Assembly: GCA_034331105.1 (NCBI GenBank)
Contig: JAXQGB010000009.1
Coordinates: 41,730 to 105,729, forward strand
Direction: 5' to 3'
DNA length: 64,000 nt
Source: Caenicola sp034331105
GTDB lineage: Bacteria; Synergistota; Synergistia; Synergistales; Synergistaceae
Shown here: in pieces, positions 1 to 8,376 of the stretch
Layout of the letters: each line of letters starts with the position of its first letter
How positions within the stretch are numbered: position 1 is the first letter of the stretch
Made by a program: the position numbers and the translations under genes
Notes under the pieces: generated by a model
Database searches by the model: none
Told to the model about the DNA's origin: nothing
The model's input: the letters and a program-made list of their open reading frames with translations, nothing else

Positions 1-606
1 GACCTTGGCGATAAGGTCCATAGGGTCATGGAGCGTTGTCTGGGCAACATATGGGATATCATGCGCGGCTACTATCTCCGTAAGGTTTTTGGCTCTCTGG
101 AGTTTTCCGGGGATCACGCTTCCCGCAGGCGATGTCGTTGCGTTCGCGCTTAAGGGCGTGGCGCTGCTTCTCTGGGCTCCGGTATTCATATAGCCCTGGT
201 TGTTGTAGCAGATATAGGTAAAGTCATGACCTCTTTCAAGAGCCCCGGAAAGAGACTGGAGCCCTATGTCATAGGTCCCGCCGTCGCCGCCGAAAGCAAC
301 AAACTTTATATTCTCCCTGGCAACACCTTTTCTGCTTAATACCCTGTGGGCAGCTTCAACTCCTGATACTCCGGCACCTGCGTTTTCAAATGCCACATGC
401 ATAAAGGGGACTCTCCATGCACTGTACGGGTAAACCGTGGTAGAGACTTCAAGGCATCCCGTAGCCCCTACGACTACGACCGGGTCTTCGACAGCCATAA
501 GCGCCTGCCTTACCGCTGTAGGCGCCCCGCATCCCGGACACATCCTGTGACCTTCGGTAAGGGGATTCTGTTTTTTTATCAGTTCTTTAAGGTTAATTCC
601 CGCCAT
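1..606 (-). CDS. porB: 2-oxoacid:ferredoxin oxidoreductase, beta (TPP-binding) subunit, partial
   Basis: Carries the thiamine-pyrophosphate part of an enzyme that interconverts a 2-oxoacid plus CoA with an acyl-CoA, CO2 and reduced ferredoxin. The gene runs off the left edge, so the C-terminus is missing. The visible N-terminus contains MCPGCGAP near residue 22, a cluster-binding cysteine motif of the family, and FGGDGGTYDIG further in, the TPP/Mg site. The chosen ATG (604-606) has AAGGA about 9 bases upstream; an in-frame ATG at 613-615 is an alternative. It overlaps the end of the alpha subunit by 14 bases, so translation is probably coupled. Substrate (pyruvate or a branched-chain 2-oxoacid) cannot be read from sequence, but the isoleucine attenuator ahead of the operon favours a branched-chain or 2-oxobutanoate role (inference). 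Confidence 0.93.
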   Translation of the reverse strand, partial: MAGINLKELIKKQNPLTEGHRMCPGCGAPTAVRQALMAVEDPVVVVGATGCLEVSTTVYPYSAWRVPFMHVAFENAGAGVSGVEAAHRVLSRKGVARENIKFVAFGGDGGTYDIGLQSLSGALERGHDFTYICYNNQGYMNTGAQRSSATPLSANATTSPAGSVIPGKLQRAKNLTEIVAAHDIPYVAQTTLHDPMDLIAKV

Positions 607-1789
607 TTTCTTCATCCTTTTCAAGCAGACCTATATACCTTGCGGTATCGCTGTAGTCATTTTCCATGAGCCCTGAAAAAACTTTTTCGGCATCCCTCGG
701 GTAGAGGTCCCTGCCTCCAAGTCCGAACAGGTACTCCTGCAGCGGTACCTTTTCACTGAGTCCGTAGAGCGCAGACTTTACCTCTGCGGCCAGCGGAGCA
801 GTCCCGCCGATGCTCGCACTCCTGTCCAGAACGGCAACGCCTTTTTTGCCCTTCGCAAGTTTTTTAAGGTCTTCTGCGGGAAAGGGCCGGAAAAATCTTA
901 CCCTGAGGCATCCTGCCTTTACTCCTCTTTCACGCATTTCATCAACTACATCCTTAACAACGCCCGTAGCCGAGGACATGATCACGATAAGGTATTCAGC
1001 GTCTTCAGCGCGGTAGGCATCCAGTGCCGGATATTCCCTGCCTGTGTACTCAGCGAGCTCTTTCGTAAGTTCTTTGTAGACCCTTGGGACGTTGTTCATT
1101 CCCTCTATCTGCGTTCTTTTTATTTCAAAATAATATTCCGACATTGTGAATGAGCCATAGGAGACCGGGTTGTCTACATCAAGAAGCGGGTATTTCGCTT
1201 TCCTCTCGCCCACAAACTTTTTGACCGCCTCATCTGAAAGAAGTTCTACAGGCTCATAGCAGTGACTCGTGATAAAGCCATCCTGACATACAAATACAGG
1301 CGTCAGAACATCCTCATGTTCCGCCAGCCTGACTGCAAGCAGAACAGAGTCGTAAACTTCCTGGGCATCTTCGCAGTATAGCTGTATCCATCCGGAATCG
1401 CGCTCCGGCATGCTGTCTGAATGGTCACAGTGGATATTCACAGGAGCACCAAGGCTCCTGTTTACAAGACCGAATATTATCGGCGCACGGAATGCTGCCG
1501 CTATGGGGAATATTTCGTGCATAAGGGCTACGCCGTTCGCGCTTGAGGCTGTCATGACCCTTGCACCTGATACAGATGCCCCTACGCATGCTGTGATCGC
1601 TGAATGCTCGCTTTCGACAGCGACATATTCCGAATCGACCATTCCGTTTGCAACAAACTCAGCAAACTTTACCGGGATCTCAGTAGAAGGAGTGATAGGA
1701 TATGCGGCAACCACATCCGGGTTCACCTGTCTCATTGCTTCTGCAAAGGCAAGGTTGCCGGAAGTCATCTCTTTTCTCTTACTTAACAT
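593..1789 (-). CDS. porA: 2-oxoacid:ferredoxin oxidoreductase, alpha subunit
   Basis: 398 residues, normal for the alpha subunit of four-subunit PFOR/VOR enzymes. The N-terminal pyrimidine-binding domain is visible (YPITPSTEIP near residue 30, then VESEHSAITACVGAS), followed by the transketolase C-terminal-like domain. GGGGAGAG sits about 9 bases before the ATG at 1789, which overlaps the end of the delta subunit by 11 bases. Third gene of a gamma-delta-alpha-beta operon. It works with the beta subunit to form the active site. Subunit identity is secure. The substrate is not determined: pyruvate, 2-oxoisovalerate, 3-methyl-2-oxopentanoate and 2-oxobutanoate all remain possible. Confidence 0.93.
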   Translation of the reverse strand: MLSKRKEMTSGNLAFAEAMRQVNPDVVAAYPITPSTEIPVKFAEFVANGMVDSEYVAVESEHSAITACVGASVSGARVMTASSANGVALMHEIFPIAAAFRAPIIFGLVNRSLGAPVNIHCDHSDSMPERDSGWIQLYCEDAQEVYDSVLLAVRLAEHEDVLTPVFVCQDGFITSHCYEPVELLSDEAVKKFVGERKAKYPLLDVDNPVSYGSFTMSEYYFEIKRTQIEGMNNVPRVYKELTKELAEYTGREYPALDAYRAEDAEYLIVIMSSATGVVKDVVDEMRERGVKAGCLRVRFFRPFPAEDLKKLAKGKKGVAVLDRSASIGGTAPLAAEVKSALYGLSEKVPLQEYLFGLGGRDLYPRDAEKVFSGLMENDYSDTARYIGLLEKDEENGGN

Positions 1790-2123
1790 GGTCTGCCACT
1801 CTCCCCGGATCTTCTCCGTGCTCTCTGTTTTCGTTGGTAAAATCTGCTTCCTGGTGCATGGATATCGCGTTTACAGGACATACCTGCGCACATACCCCGC
1901 ATCCCTTGCAAAAGAACATGTTGATCCCGTATACACGTCCCTCTTCATTGGTCTTTATTGAGGAATCCGGGCACTGCAGCCAGCATTTCAGGCAGGATAT
2001 ACACTTGTCCGGGTCAAGCACAGGACGCATGCTCCTCCAAAGGCCTGTTTCGACATCAAGCGCGGACGCTCCCCATGCGATCGTCGCGGGAGGAACATCC
2101 TGCCAGCATTTAGGTTTGCTCAT
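1779..2123 (-). CDS. porD: 2-oxoacid:ferredoxin oxidoreductase, delta (ferredoxin-like) subunit
   Basis: 114 residues with two 4Fe-4S motifs, CISCLKCWLQCP and CKGCGVCAQVCP, characteristic of the delta subunit that passes electrons from the TPP centre to ferredoxin. The start ATG overlaps the gamma-subunit stop in an ATGA arrangement, indicating coupled translation. The second gene of the operon. Soluble cytoplasmic protein; no membrane segment is seen. Length and motif spacing fit the family well. Confidence 0.94.
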   Translation of the reverse strand: MSKPKCWQDVPPATIAWGASALDVETGLWRSMRPVLDPDKCISCLKCWLQCPDSSIKTNEEGRVYGINMFFCKGCGVCAQVCPVNAISMHQEADFTNENREHGEDPGRVADHVK

Positions 2124-2704
2124 GCCAATACTGCCTCCTCACGGCCGCGAAGGATCGCCCTCCGGTTTGCTTCAAGGACGGGTGCCGAAAGCTGCTTCAT
2201 TTTTTTTGTAAAGTGGTCGGCAAACGTTTCTGCCGAGACGTCTGTGAATAAGTGTGAAAGCGCCCCTAGCAAGGGAGCGTTTGGCCTGTTTTGCCCGAGT
2301 TCCTCTAGCGTTATCTTCGTTGCGTCCACTACAAGGACTCTGGCATCCGCTGAAAGGTTCATCCTGCTGCGGAGCACCCTGGCATCCTCCGGCGTGTTGA
2401 CAACATATACCGCGTCGGACATGCAGCCTTCGCATGGGTTTGAACTGACTACCATCGTCGGGTCAACTATTACAACTATGTTTGGATTTTCTACGCTGCA
2501 GCGACGGCGGATAGGAGTATCCGATACCCTGTTGTAGGCTCTCATTGGTGCACCCTGACGTTCTGCACCGTACTCAGGAAATGCCTGGACATGCTTGCCC
2601 TCTTCAAAAAGGACCTCGGCAAGTATCGCTGATGCGCTCTTTGCGCCCTGTCCGCCGCGTCCGTGCCATCTTACTTCAAGTGTTCTCTTATTTCCGTTAT
2701 CCAT
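2120..2704 (-). CDS. porG: 2-oxoacid:ferredoxin oxidoreductase, gamma subunit
   Basis: First structural gene of the operon. 194 residues from the chosen start. The N-terminus EVRWHGRGGQGAKSASAILA is the typical gamma-subunit glycine-rich opening (CoA-binding domain). I chose the ATG at 2704 rather than the one at 2722 because GGAGGAG lies 5 bases before it, while the upstream ATG lacks a site and the ribosome site would fall inside the coding region. The gene lies about 60 bases downstream of a strong intrinsic terminator, which in turn follows a leader peptide with six isoleucine codons, so its transcription is probably attenuated when isoleucine is plentiful. Confidence 0.93.
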   Translation of the reverse strand: MDNGNKRTLEVRWHGRGGQGAKSASAILAEVLFEEGKHVQAFPEYGAERQGAPMRAYNRVSDTPIRRRCSVENPNIVVIVDPTMVVSSNPCEGCMSDAVYVVNTPEDARVLRSRMNLSADARVLVVDATKITLEELGQNRPNAPLLGALSHLFTDVSAETFADHFTKKMKQLSAPVLEANRRAILRGREEAVLA

Positions 2705-2763
2705 AACTACTCCTCCATCCATCTATGTTTCAAAATTTACAGACCGCAAATCCTGTCGGAAGA

Positions 2764-2800
2764 TAAAAAAAATGGAGCCCTTCAAAATGAAGGGCTCCAT
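2764..2800 (-). terminator. Intrinsic terminator (attenuator) before the por operon
   Basis: On the minus strand a 13-bp perfect stem (ATGGAGCCCTTCA, loop TTT, TGAAGGGCTCCAT) is followed at once by a run of T. It lies between the leader peptide and porG. The 5' arm contains GGAGCC, which can instead pair with GGCTCC inside the leader coding region (2845-2850), giving a mutually exclusive antiterminator. This is the layout of a classical amino-acid attenuator. Confidence 0.9.
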
Positions 2801-2822
2801 CCGTTCGCTCGGTAATACAGCG

Positions 2823-2903
2823 CTATGCGCCGTTCCTGCGAGGAGGAGCCGCGTTAATAATTATAATAATGATGTTCTGGTGGATCATGCTTTTATGCAA
2901 CAT
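2823..2903 (-). CDS. Isoleucine leader peptide (26 aa) of the por operon attenuator
   Basis: A 26-codon reading frame starting with ATG at 2903, with GGGAGG 7 bases upstream. Residues 11-16 are six consecutive isoleucines (ATC ATT ATT ATA ATT ATT), flanked by Asn (NIIIIIIN). It ends TAG at 2823, about 20 bases before the terminator hairpin. A good promoter lies just upstream. Run of one amino acid, ribosome site, stop and terminator together define a ribosome-mediated transcription attenuator that senses charged tRNA-Ile. No leucine or valine runs are present, so the signal is isoleucine alone. Confidence 0.88.
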   Translation of the reverse strand: MLHKSMIHQNIIIIIINAAPPRRNGA

Positions 2904-2936
2904 CAAACTTCCTCCCTTTCCCGCAGATTGGTGAGC

Positions 2937-2965
2937 ATATTAACATCATTTCAAAAACGTGTCAA
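2937..2965 (-). promoter_or_regulatory. Sigma-70-type promoter for the por leader/operon
   Basis: Reading the minus strand, -35 TTGACA (2965-2960), a 17-base spacer and -10 TAATAT (2942-2937). The predicted start of transcription, near 2930, is about 27 bases ahead of the leader-peptide ATG. Confidence 0.8.
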
Positions 2966-3144
2966 ACCTTTTCTTTAACTTTTTCTTTCACTGTATCAAA
3001 AAAGTAAGTGTTTTTTGCCATTTGATGCTGAAACCTGTCCGGCAAATACTTTACTGCTGCAATAGCCGCCATTTTTAAGCTCCCGTTTTCTGCTGCAAAT
3101 TTGAACAAAAGAGTATCTAAAATTCAGATCAGACTATTATGCTC

Positions 3145-3174
3145 TTGACAATTTTTAATAATCGTTCATAATAT
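3145..3174 (+). promoter_or_regulatory. Promoter for the DEAD-box helicase gene with a long leader
   Basis: TTGACA at 3145-3150, 18-base spacer, TAATAT at 3169-3174. The predicted transcript starts near 3181, leaving about 240 bases of untranslated leader. A small stem-loop (GTAGAA/TTCTAC, 3182-3197) sits at its very 5' end. Confidence 0.65.
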
Positions 3175-3210
3175 GCTGTCTGTAGAAAGATTCTACATAT
3201 GGGGCAACAA

Positions 3211-3243
3211 AATGGGAGGCCCTCAGGGAGTCTCATTTTTTTT
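3211..3243 (+). terminator. Terminator-like hairpin in the helicase 5' leader
   Basis: AATGGGA pairs with TCTCATT (one G-U), with a small inner helix CCC/GGG, and is followed by eight T. It lies inside the predicted leader, about 180 bases before the start codon, so it may act as conditional terminator for the helicase mRNA. A second hairpin (GCATCTT/AAGATGC, 3386-3404) immediately precedes the ribosome site. Confidence 0.45.
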
Positions 3244-3423
3244 GCCATTATCACAGGGCTTAAAAAGCCAATTGCCGTTGCACGAAAACCTTTCCGCTAT
3301 CGCGGCCTGTTCCGCTGGGGAGTTTTATGATCGCCTTACCTGAGTTGTGCCACACGTAGGGATTTCATGCAATGGCGCAACACAGCATCTTTTCAAAGAT
3401 GCAAAACGGGAGGTAATTATATA

Positions 3424-5238
3424 ATGACACAGGAAACAAAAAAATTCGCAGATTTTAATCTGCGTCCGGAACTTTTGCATGCTTTGGAGCGCAAAGGTTT
3501 TGAAACACCCATGCCGGTGCAGGTATGCGTTCTCGGCGACGAAACGCTCATCGACAGCGACATCATCGTCCAGGCAAAAACAGGATCAGGCAAAACACTG
3601 GCTTTCGCCCTTCCTCTTATCAACTCTATGGACTTCAAAACCAGAGAACCGCAGATAATAGTTCTTTCACCCACCCGCGAGCTTGCACAGCAAACTGCGC
3701 GTGAATTCGCATGGCTGGGTTCTGAGATCGGAGTAAGAGTGGCGACCCTTGTAGGCGGACTTGATATGGAGCGCCAGATCAGGACCCTCAAGGACGGTGC
3801 AAATGTTGTTGTAGGAACACCAGGAAGGATCCTTGACCATGTGCGCAGGGGAACTTTCAAAACTTCCTCTATACACAGCATAGTACTGGACGAGGGCGAC
3901 CACATGCTCGACATGGGCTTTCACGATGAAATGGAAGCTATCCTCCAGTCTATGGACAATGCCGAAAGGACCTGGCTTTTCTCCGCCACTATCCCGCCTG
4001 AGGTAATGAGCCTTGCAAGGCAGTACCTGAACGCGCCGAAGAAGATCTCTCTTGTATCGGATATAACTTCACATGAAGACATAACTCAGAAAGCTTACAT
4101 AATCCCTTCCCGCAGAAGGTTTGAAGGGCTGACAAACGTCCTTATATGGGAAGCGCCGAGCAGAGCTCTTATATTCTGCGGTACCAGGGCGGAAACTCAG
4201 GACATAGCGGATAAGCTTTGCGATATCGGTTTCAAGGCGACCGCGATACATGGCGACATGAGCCAGAGGGAAAGAAATACAGCTCTCGGAGCACTTCGCG
4301 GAGGACGTGTTGGTATCCTTGTCGCAACAGACGTTGCAGCAAGAGGTCTCGACATTGATGCGGTCAGCCACGTTATCCAGTTCGGACTGCCTCAGAATCT
4401 TGAATCCTTTGTCCACAGGAGCGGAAGGACCGGCCGCGCCGGCCACGAAGGAAGCAACATGCTGCTCCTTACTGCCCGCGAAGCAAAACAGTTTAAATAT
4501 ATGGCTTCAAACGCCGGATCAAAAATGAAAATGGAGTGGATACCTACTCCTGATGCACTTGAGATCGAAGGACAGGCCAGGATACGTTTTGAGAAGACCC
4601 TTATAGAGCATGCTCTTGGATCTGATGATTTTCAATCATGGGCTGAGAACCTTCTTACACGTGACGAGGCATTGATGCTCGTATCAGGATTGCTTGCGAA
4701 AGCATACGGAGACCAGCCTTCAGGATATTCAATAAAGGCTGATGTCGAAGCTGAGCTGAACAGGGAGAATTCAAGAAATGACAAAGGCCGCCAGGGACCG
4801 GTTTCCTCGGGAAAAAGGCCTTCGGAGGGAAGAAGAGAGAGTTCTGCAAGACCCAACATGGGAGGAGGGCTCATCGTTCAATTCTCTGAAGGAAAATCAG
4901 ACGGCTGGGAAGTGGGAGCACTTCTTGGACTGATGTGCAGGTGCATCGGTGTCGGAAGAGAAGATGTAGGAAACATCAAGCTTCGCGACAACAGCGCATC
5001 GATCGAGCTTTCTGAAAGAGGAGCTGTACTTTTTGAATCCAGAAAGGACCGCCTCGAAAAAGAGGGGCTCAACGTCACTTCTGCCAGAAAAATAGAATCA
5101 CGCCCCCATGACTACCATGAGCAGAGAGACGGAGGCAAGCCCAGATCAGAGAGCAGAGGCCCTCATCGCGACCGCAAACCGGCAGGAACAAGAGAAAGAG
5201 ATTCCGATCGTCCGAAGAGGCGCCGGATCACAAAATAG
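3424..5238 (+). CDS. DEAD-box ATP-dependent RNA helicase
   Basis: 604 residues from the ATG at 3424, which has GGGAGGT 9 bases upstream; the longer frame starting at 3367 lacks a ribosome site. Helicase motifs are all visible: Q-motif region at the N-terminus, motif I QAKTGSGKTL, PTRELAQQ, GTPGR, motif II VLDEGDHM (DEGD instead of the usual DEAD), SAT motif, then ARGLDI and HRSGRTGRAG in the second RecA lobe. After about residue 450 comes a DbpA/CsdA-like RNA-binding region (around 490-560) and a basic, Arg-rich tail ending PKRRRITK. Probably a CsdA/DeaD-type helicase unwinding structured RNA, for example in ribosome assembly or cold growth (family knowledge). The motif II change D-E-G-D is clear in the sequence (GACGAGGGCGAC). 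Confidence 0.92.
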   Translation: MTQETKKFADFNLRPELLHALERKGFETPMPVQVCVLGDETLIDSDIIVQAKTGSGKTLAFALPLINSMDFKTREPQIIVLSPTRELAQQTAREFAWLGSEIGVRVATLVGGLDMERQIRTLKDGANVVVGTPGRILDHVRRGTFKTSSIHSIVLDEGDHMLDMGFHDEMEAILQSMDNAERTWLFSATIPPEVMSLARQYLNAPKKISLVSDITSHEDITQKAYIIPSRRRFEGLTNVLIWEAPSRALIFCGTRAETQDIADKLCDIGFKATAIHGDMSQRERNTALGALRGGRVGILVATDVAARGLDIDAVSHVIQFGLPQNLESFVHRSGRTGRAGHEGSNMLLLTAREAKQFKYMASNAGSKMKMEWIPTPDALEIEGQARIRFEKTLIEHALGSDDFQSWAENLLTRDEALMLVSGLLAKAYGDQPSGYSIKADVEAELNRENSRNDKGRQGPVSSGKRPSEGRRESSARPNMGGGLIVQFSEGKSDGWEVGALLGLMCRCIGVGREDVGNIKLRDNSASIELSERGAVLFESRKDRLEKEGLNVTSARKIESRPHDYHEQRDGGKPRSESRGPHRDRKPAGTRERDSDRPKRRRITK

Positions 5239-5268
5239 CAGGACATTAACTTCAACAGACATCAGGCT

Positions 5269-5318
5269 GCCCGCCAAAAACTCATCTTTGAGTTTTTGGC
5301 GGGCACTTTTATTTTTAT
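5269..5318 (+). terminator. Intrinsic terminator after the helicase gene
   Basis: A 16-bp perfect stem (GCCCGCCAAAAACTCA and its complement, loop TCTT) followed by a T-rich stretch, starting 30 bases after the helicase stop. Confidence 0.85.
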
Positions 5319-5388
5319 TGTGATATACTTTCACATCATCACTTAAACTTAAAAAAAACTTTTTTTTGAAGATAGAGGAGGCATAGCA

Positions 5389-6411
5389 ATGATACACAAC
5401 TTAGCATTGGCAGGCTGCGGAAATGTAGGCACTGCGCTTCTCGAGATACTTAACGAAAAGCGTGCCGAGCTCTCCGAGAGGCACGGCTTTAATTTCAGGG
5501 TGACACTTATTACAGATCTTATGAAAGGCACGGCGCTCGATCCTGAGGGGCTTGATCTTGAAAAAGTTTTAAAAGACCTTAAAGAGGGCAATAGCCTTGA
5601 CTCTTTCCCAAAAGCTCAGGGCGCTTTCGGAGTACTTCTTGAAAGATCCCGTGCAACCATGATGGCGGAAGCCACTCCGACAAACCTTAAAACAGGCGAA
5701 CCCGGCCTTACTCACATAAGGGCAGCGCTGTCCAGGGGCATACATGTTACGACAACAAACAAGGGACCTGTTTCTGTTGCCTTTGATGAACTCAGAACAC
5801 TTGCAAAGAGCTGCGGCGCAAAATTCAGGTATGAAGGAGTAGTAATGAGCGGCACTCCCTTGCTGCAGATGCTCCGATACGGAATGGCAGGGTGCAGCAT
5901 CCTGAAACTCGAAGGCATTCTGAACGGAACAACAAACTTTATTCTTACAAAAATGAGCGACAACGCATCTTCCTATGCAGAAGCTCTTGAAGAAGCAACA
6001 TCCCTGGGTTACGCAGAGGCAGACCCTTCCGGGGACGTTGAAGGATGGGATGCGGCAGGAAAAGTATCTATCCTTGCAAAGATCATCTTCGGGAAAAGTA
6101 TCCCTGTTTCAGAAATTGACCGCCAGGGCATAACCTGTGTGACCCCGGAAAAAATAAAAGAGGCCAATGAGAATGGGTATGCAGTCAAACTCATCGCAGG
6201 ATTGAGCATGCTTAACGGGATACCTTACGCGTACGTTACACCCAAAGAAATACCTTTCGCGCACCCTCTTGCTTCAATAAAAGGGGCGACCAATGCAGTT
6301 TCCATCATAACTGACAACCTCGGAGAGGTCACCCTTATAGGTCCCGGCGCCGGAAGGCGTGAGACAGGTCAGGCCCTTTTAGTCGACCTGATAGCAATGT
6401 GCAAGGACTGA
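5389..6411 (+). CDS. hom: Homoserine dehydrogenase, short form without ACT domain
   Basis: Reduces aspartate semialdehyde to homoserine, the branch point to threonine, methionine and isoleucine. 340 residues: Rossmann motif LAGCGNVGTALLEIL at the N-terminus, TTNKGPVS around residue 120, and the catalytic-domain stretch EGILNGTTNFILTKM near residue 170, including the GTTNFIL signature of the family, then EADPSGDVEGWDAAGK. It lacks the C-terminal ACT domain of longer bacterial enzymes, so Thr feedback inhibition through that domain is not expected. GGAGG lies 8 bases before the ATG. It stands alone between two terminators. Confidence 0.92.
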   Translation: MIHNLALAGCGNVGTALLEILNEKRAELSERHGFNFRVTLITDLMKGTALDPEGLDLEKVLKDLKEGNSLDSFPKAQGAFGVLLERSRATMMAEATPTNLKTGEPGLTHIRAALSRGIHVTTTNKGPVSVAFDELRTLAKSCGAKFRYEGVVMSGTPLLQMLRYGMAGCSILKLEGILNGTTNFILTKMSDNASSYAEALEEATSLGYAEADPSGDVEGWDAAGKVSILAKIIFGKSIPVSEIDRQGITCVTPEKIKEANENGYAVKLIAGLSMLNGIPYAYVTPKEIPFAHPLASIKGATNAVSIITDNLGEVTLIGPGAGRRETGQALLVDLIAMCKD

Positions 6412-6442
6412 ACAGGGCAGAGAATTTTCTTAGCTGAATACT

Positions 6443-6477
6443 AAAAAGAGAGGGTCCCTCATTAGGGGCCCTCTCTT
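6443..6477 (-). terminator. Terminator shared between hom and the AGCS symporter gene
   Basis: A stem AAGAGAGGG-CCCT / AGGGGCCCTCTCTT with one mismatch. On the minus strand it is followed by TTTTT, so it mainly serves the symporter gene that ends at 6502. On the plus strand it could also stop readthrough from hom. Confidence 0.75.
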
Positions 6478-6501
6478 AGTGTATGGATCGAATGATAATG
6501 T

Positions 6502-7878
6502 CTACTTTCTGAGTTCTCCCGACTTGATCTTTGCATCAAAGTCGGCAGTAAGACGCCTCAGCTCCTTAGTCAGCAGAAGAAGTCCGATAAGGTTGGGGAT
6601 GGCCATAAGGCCGTTCAGCGTATCTGAAAGGTCCCAAAGGTTTGTAAGGATCTCTGCTCCGCCCCATCCGCCAAGAACTACGAGCGCGATCCAGGCTACT
6701 TTAAACGGCTTGATCATTCCCGGGCCGCAAAGGTAGACAAGGGCAGTCTCTCCGTACCAGTACCAACCAAGGATAGTTGAGAAGGCGAAGAGGGAAAGTC
6801 CGAGTGAAAGGATCATCGTCCCAGCTCCTCCAAGCGTCATCGAGAAAGCTGAGAGCGAGAGCTGTGCTCCCGTGAGCTCAGGCTGGCTGGTCAGAACACC
6901 GGTCGTAAGTATTGCTGTAGCGGTAAGAGTACAGATAACTATAGTATCCATAAAAACTTCGAAAAGACCGTAGAGTCCCTGACGTACAGGATGGTCGACC
7001 CTGGCTGTGCAGTGGACCATAGGAGCGGAACCAAGACCTGCTTCGTTGGAGAAAACTCCGCGTGCTATACCGCGGGTTATAGCTGTCTTGACCCCCCATC
7101 CTGCAAGGGCCCCCGGCAGTGCCATCGGATCTCCGAAAGCTCCCTGTATTGCCATGGATATCGCTCCGGGCACCGCGTCAAGGTGATTAAAGATAACTGC
7201 AAAAGCTCCAATTATGTAGAAGATCGCCATAAAAGGAACGAGGTAAACCGTTACTGTTGCGATACTTTTAAGTCCGCCCCATATTACAAGGCCTGTGAGG
7301 ACTGCAAGCGCTACTGCTGTGTAGATATGAGGAATTCCGAATGCAAGGGAGATGCCCTCTGCTGTTGAGTTGGCCTGTACCATATTGCCGATCCCGAAAG
7401 AGGCAAGGAATGCAAAGAGGGCGAATAGGACCGCCAGCCATTTCATCCCGAGGCCTTTCTCAAGGATATACATGGTACCGCCCCTGTACTGTCCAAGTTC
7501 ATCCTTTTCACGATAACGGACTGCAAGGGTAACTTCGCAGAATTTCGTTGTCATGCCGAATATCGCGGATATCAGCATCCAGACAAGGGCACCCGGACCT
7601 CCGAGGTGAAGTGCTGTCGCGACACCCGCTATGTTGCCTGTTCCCACTGTTGAAGCAAGGGCCGTCGCCAAAGCAGCAAAAGAAGAAATACTGCCCTCCT
7701 CAGTGCTTTTTTCCCTCATTCTGCCAATAACTTCCCTGACCATTGCACCGAAATAACGTATCTGCGGAAAACCAAGGATCAATGTGAACCATACACCTGT
7801 ACCCACAAGCAGGGTAAGCATCCATGGGCCCCAGACGATCCCATTGATAATACCGTTGAGTTTCCATATCGCTTCCAC
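6502..7878 (-). CDS. Alanine/glycine:cation symporter (AGCS family)
   Basis: Sodium- or proton-coupled uptake of alanine or glycine (family knowledge). 458 residues, about ten to eleven hydrophobic segments. Family landmarks: TALASTVGTGNIAGVATAL near residue 70, FGMTTKFCEVTLAVRYRE near 110, and GVFSNEAGLGSAPMVH near 280. I set the start at the GTG at 7878 because AAGGGAGGAG lies 6 bases before it; the in-frame ATG further upstream (7902) lies before that ribosome site. Single-gene unit, followed by an intrinsic terminator. Start type GTG is notable. Confidence 0.92.
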   Translation of the reverse strand: MEAIWKLNGIINGIVWGPWMLTLLVGTGVWFTLILGFPQIRYFGAMVREVIGRMREKSTEEGSISSFAALATALASTVGTGNIAGVATALHLGGPGALVWMLISAIFGMTTKFCEVTLAVRYREKDELGQYRGGTMYILEKGLGMKWLAVLFALFAFLASFGIGNMVQANSTAEGISLAFGIPHIYTAVALAVLTGLVIWGGLKSIATVTVYLVPFMAIFYIIGAFAVIFNHLDAVPGAISMAIQGAFGDPMALPGALAGWGVKTAITRGIARGVFSNEAGLGSAPMVHCTARVDHPVRQGLYGLFEVFMDTIVICTLTATAILTTGVLTSQPELTGAQLSLSAFSMTLGGAGTMILSLGLSLFAFSTILGWYWYGETALVYLCGPGMIKPFKVAWIALVVLGGWGGAEILTNLWDLSDTLNGLMAIPNLIGLLLLTKELRRLTADFDAKIKSGELRK

Positions 7879-8376
7879 GAAAAACTCCTCCCTTATAATC
7901 AAAATAATAAAGCAATAAAATGAGGAAAATACCCCATACTCCTTTGACAGATTATCACTCTGAATTAAATTTGTCTACGATTTTTTATAATTTAAGTCAA
8001 TTGTTAAGCTGATGCCAAAATCATAAATTAAAGTGCGTCGCCATCCAAAGTTTAAACCAGTTCTAAATTAACTTGCTATTAAATCATTTCCTCCCTGCAT
8101 GCCACCTCCTCGCTAAAATCATTTTAATTGTCAGGAAAAAATGAAGCCTATTAACAACCTGAATATTCTAAATTTTACAAATAAATTAGCGGTAAGACAA
8201 GATAGTGAATTTTTACTTTAATGTAATTGAAATATCAGCCATTATGGTAAACACATATTGATTTGTCCTCTTTGATGATATAGAATTCGAGGGCTGGACA
8301 TATAAACACATACTAAAATGATAAACGAAAATTATTATAAAGAAATAGCTTCTTACTGCGAGACGGAGGAGAACTA
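7879..8376. other. A+T-rich divergent intergenic region
   Basis: About 500 bases between the divergent symporter and diguanylate cyclase genes. No reading frame or repeat of the local families is seen. Short TTGACA-like and GATAAT-like strings occur on both strands, but none forms a convincing pair upstream of either gene. On the minus strand at about 8107-8071 there is a ten-codon frame after GAGGAGG, without any terminator, which I do not treat as a leader. Confidence 0.5.

Noticed and set aside
3199..3330. 43-codon frame in the helicase leader
   Set aside because: No ribosome site, and it overlaps the terminator-like hairpin; no biased amino-acid run.
2705..3423. T-box or riboswitch ahead of the por operon
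   Set aside because: No T-box consensus or specifier structure is seen; the Ile leader peptide explains the terminator.
5239..5388. Attenuator before homoserine dehydrogenase
   Set aside because: The hairpin at 5269-5318 has no leader peptide with Thr, Ile or Met runs; it is the helicase terminator.
8071..8107. Ten-codon frame after GAGGAGG upstream of the AGCS gene, possible leader peptide
   Set aside because: No terminator follows it and there is no meaningful codon run.
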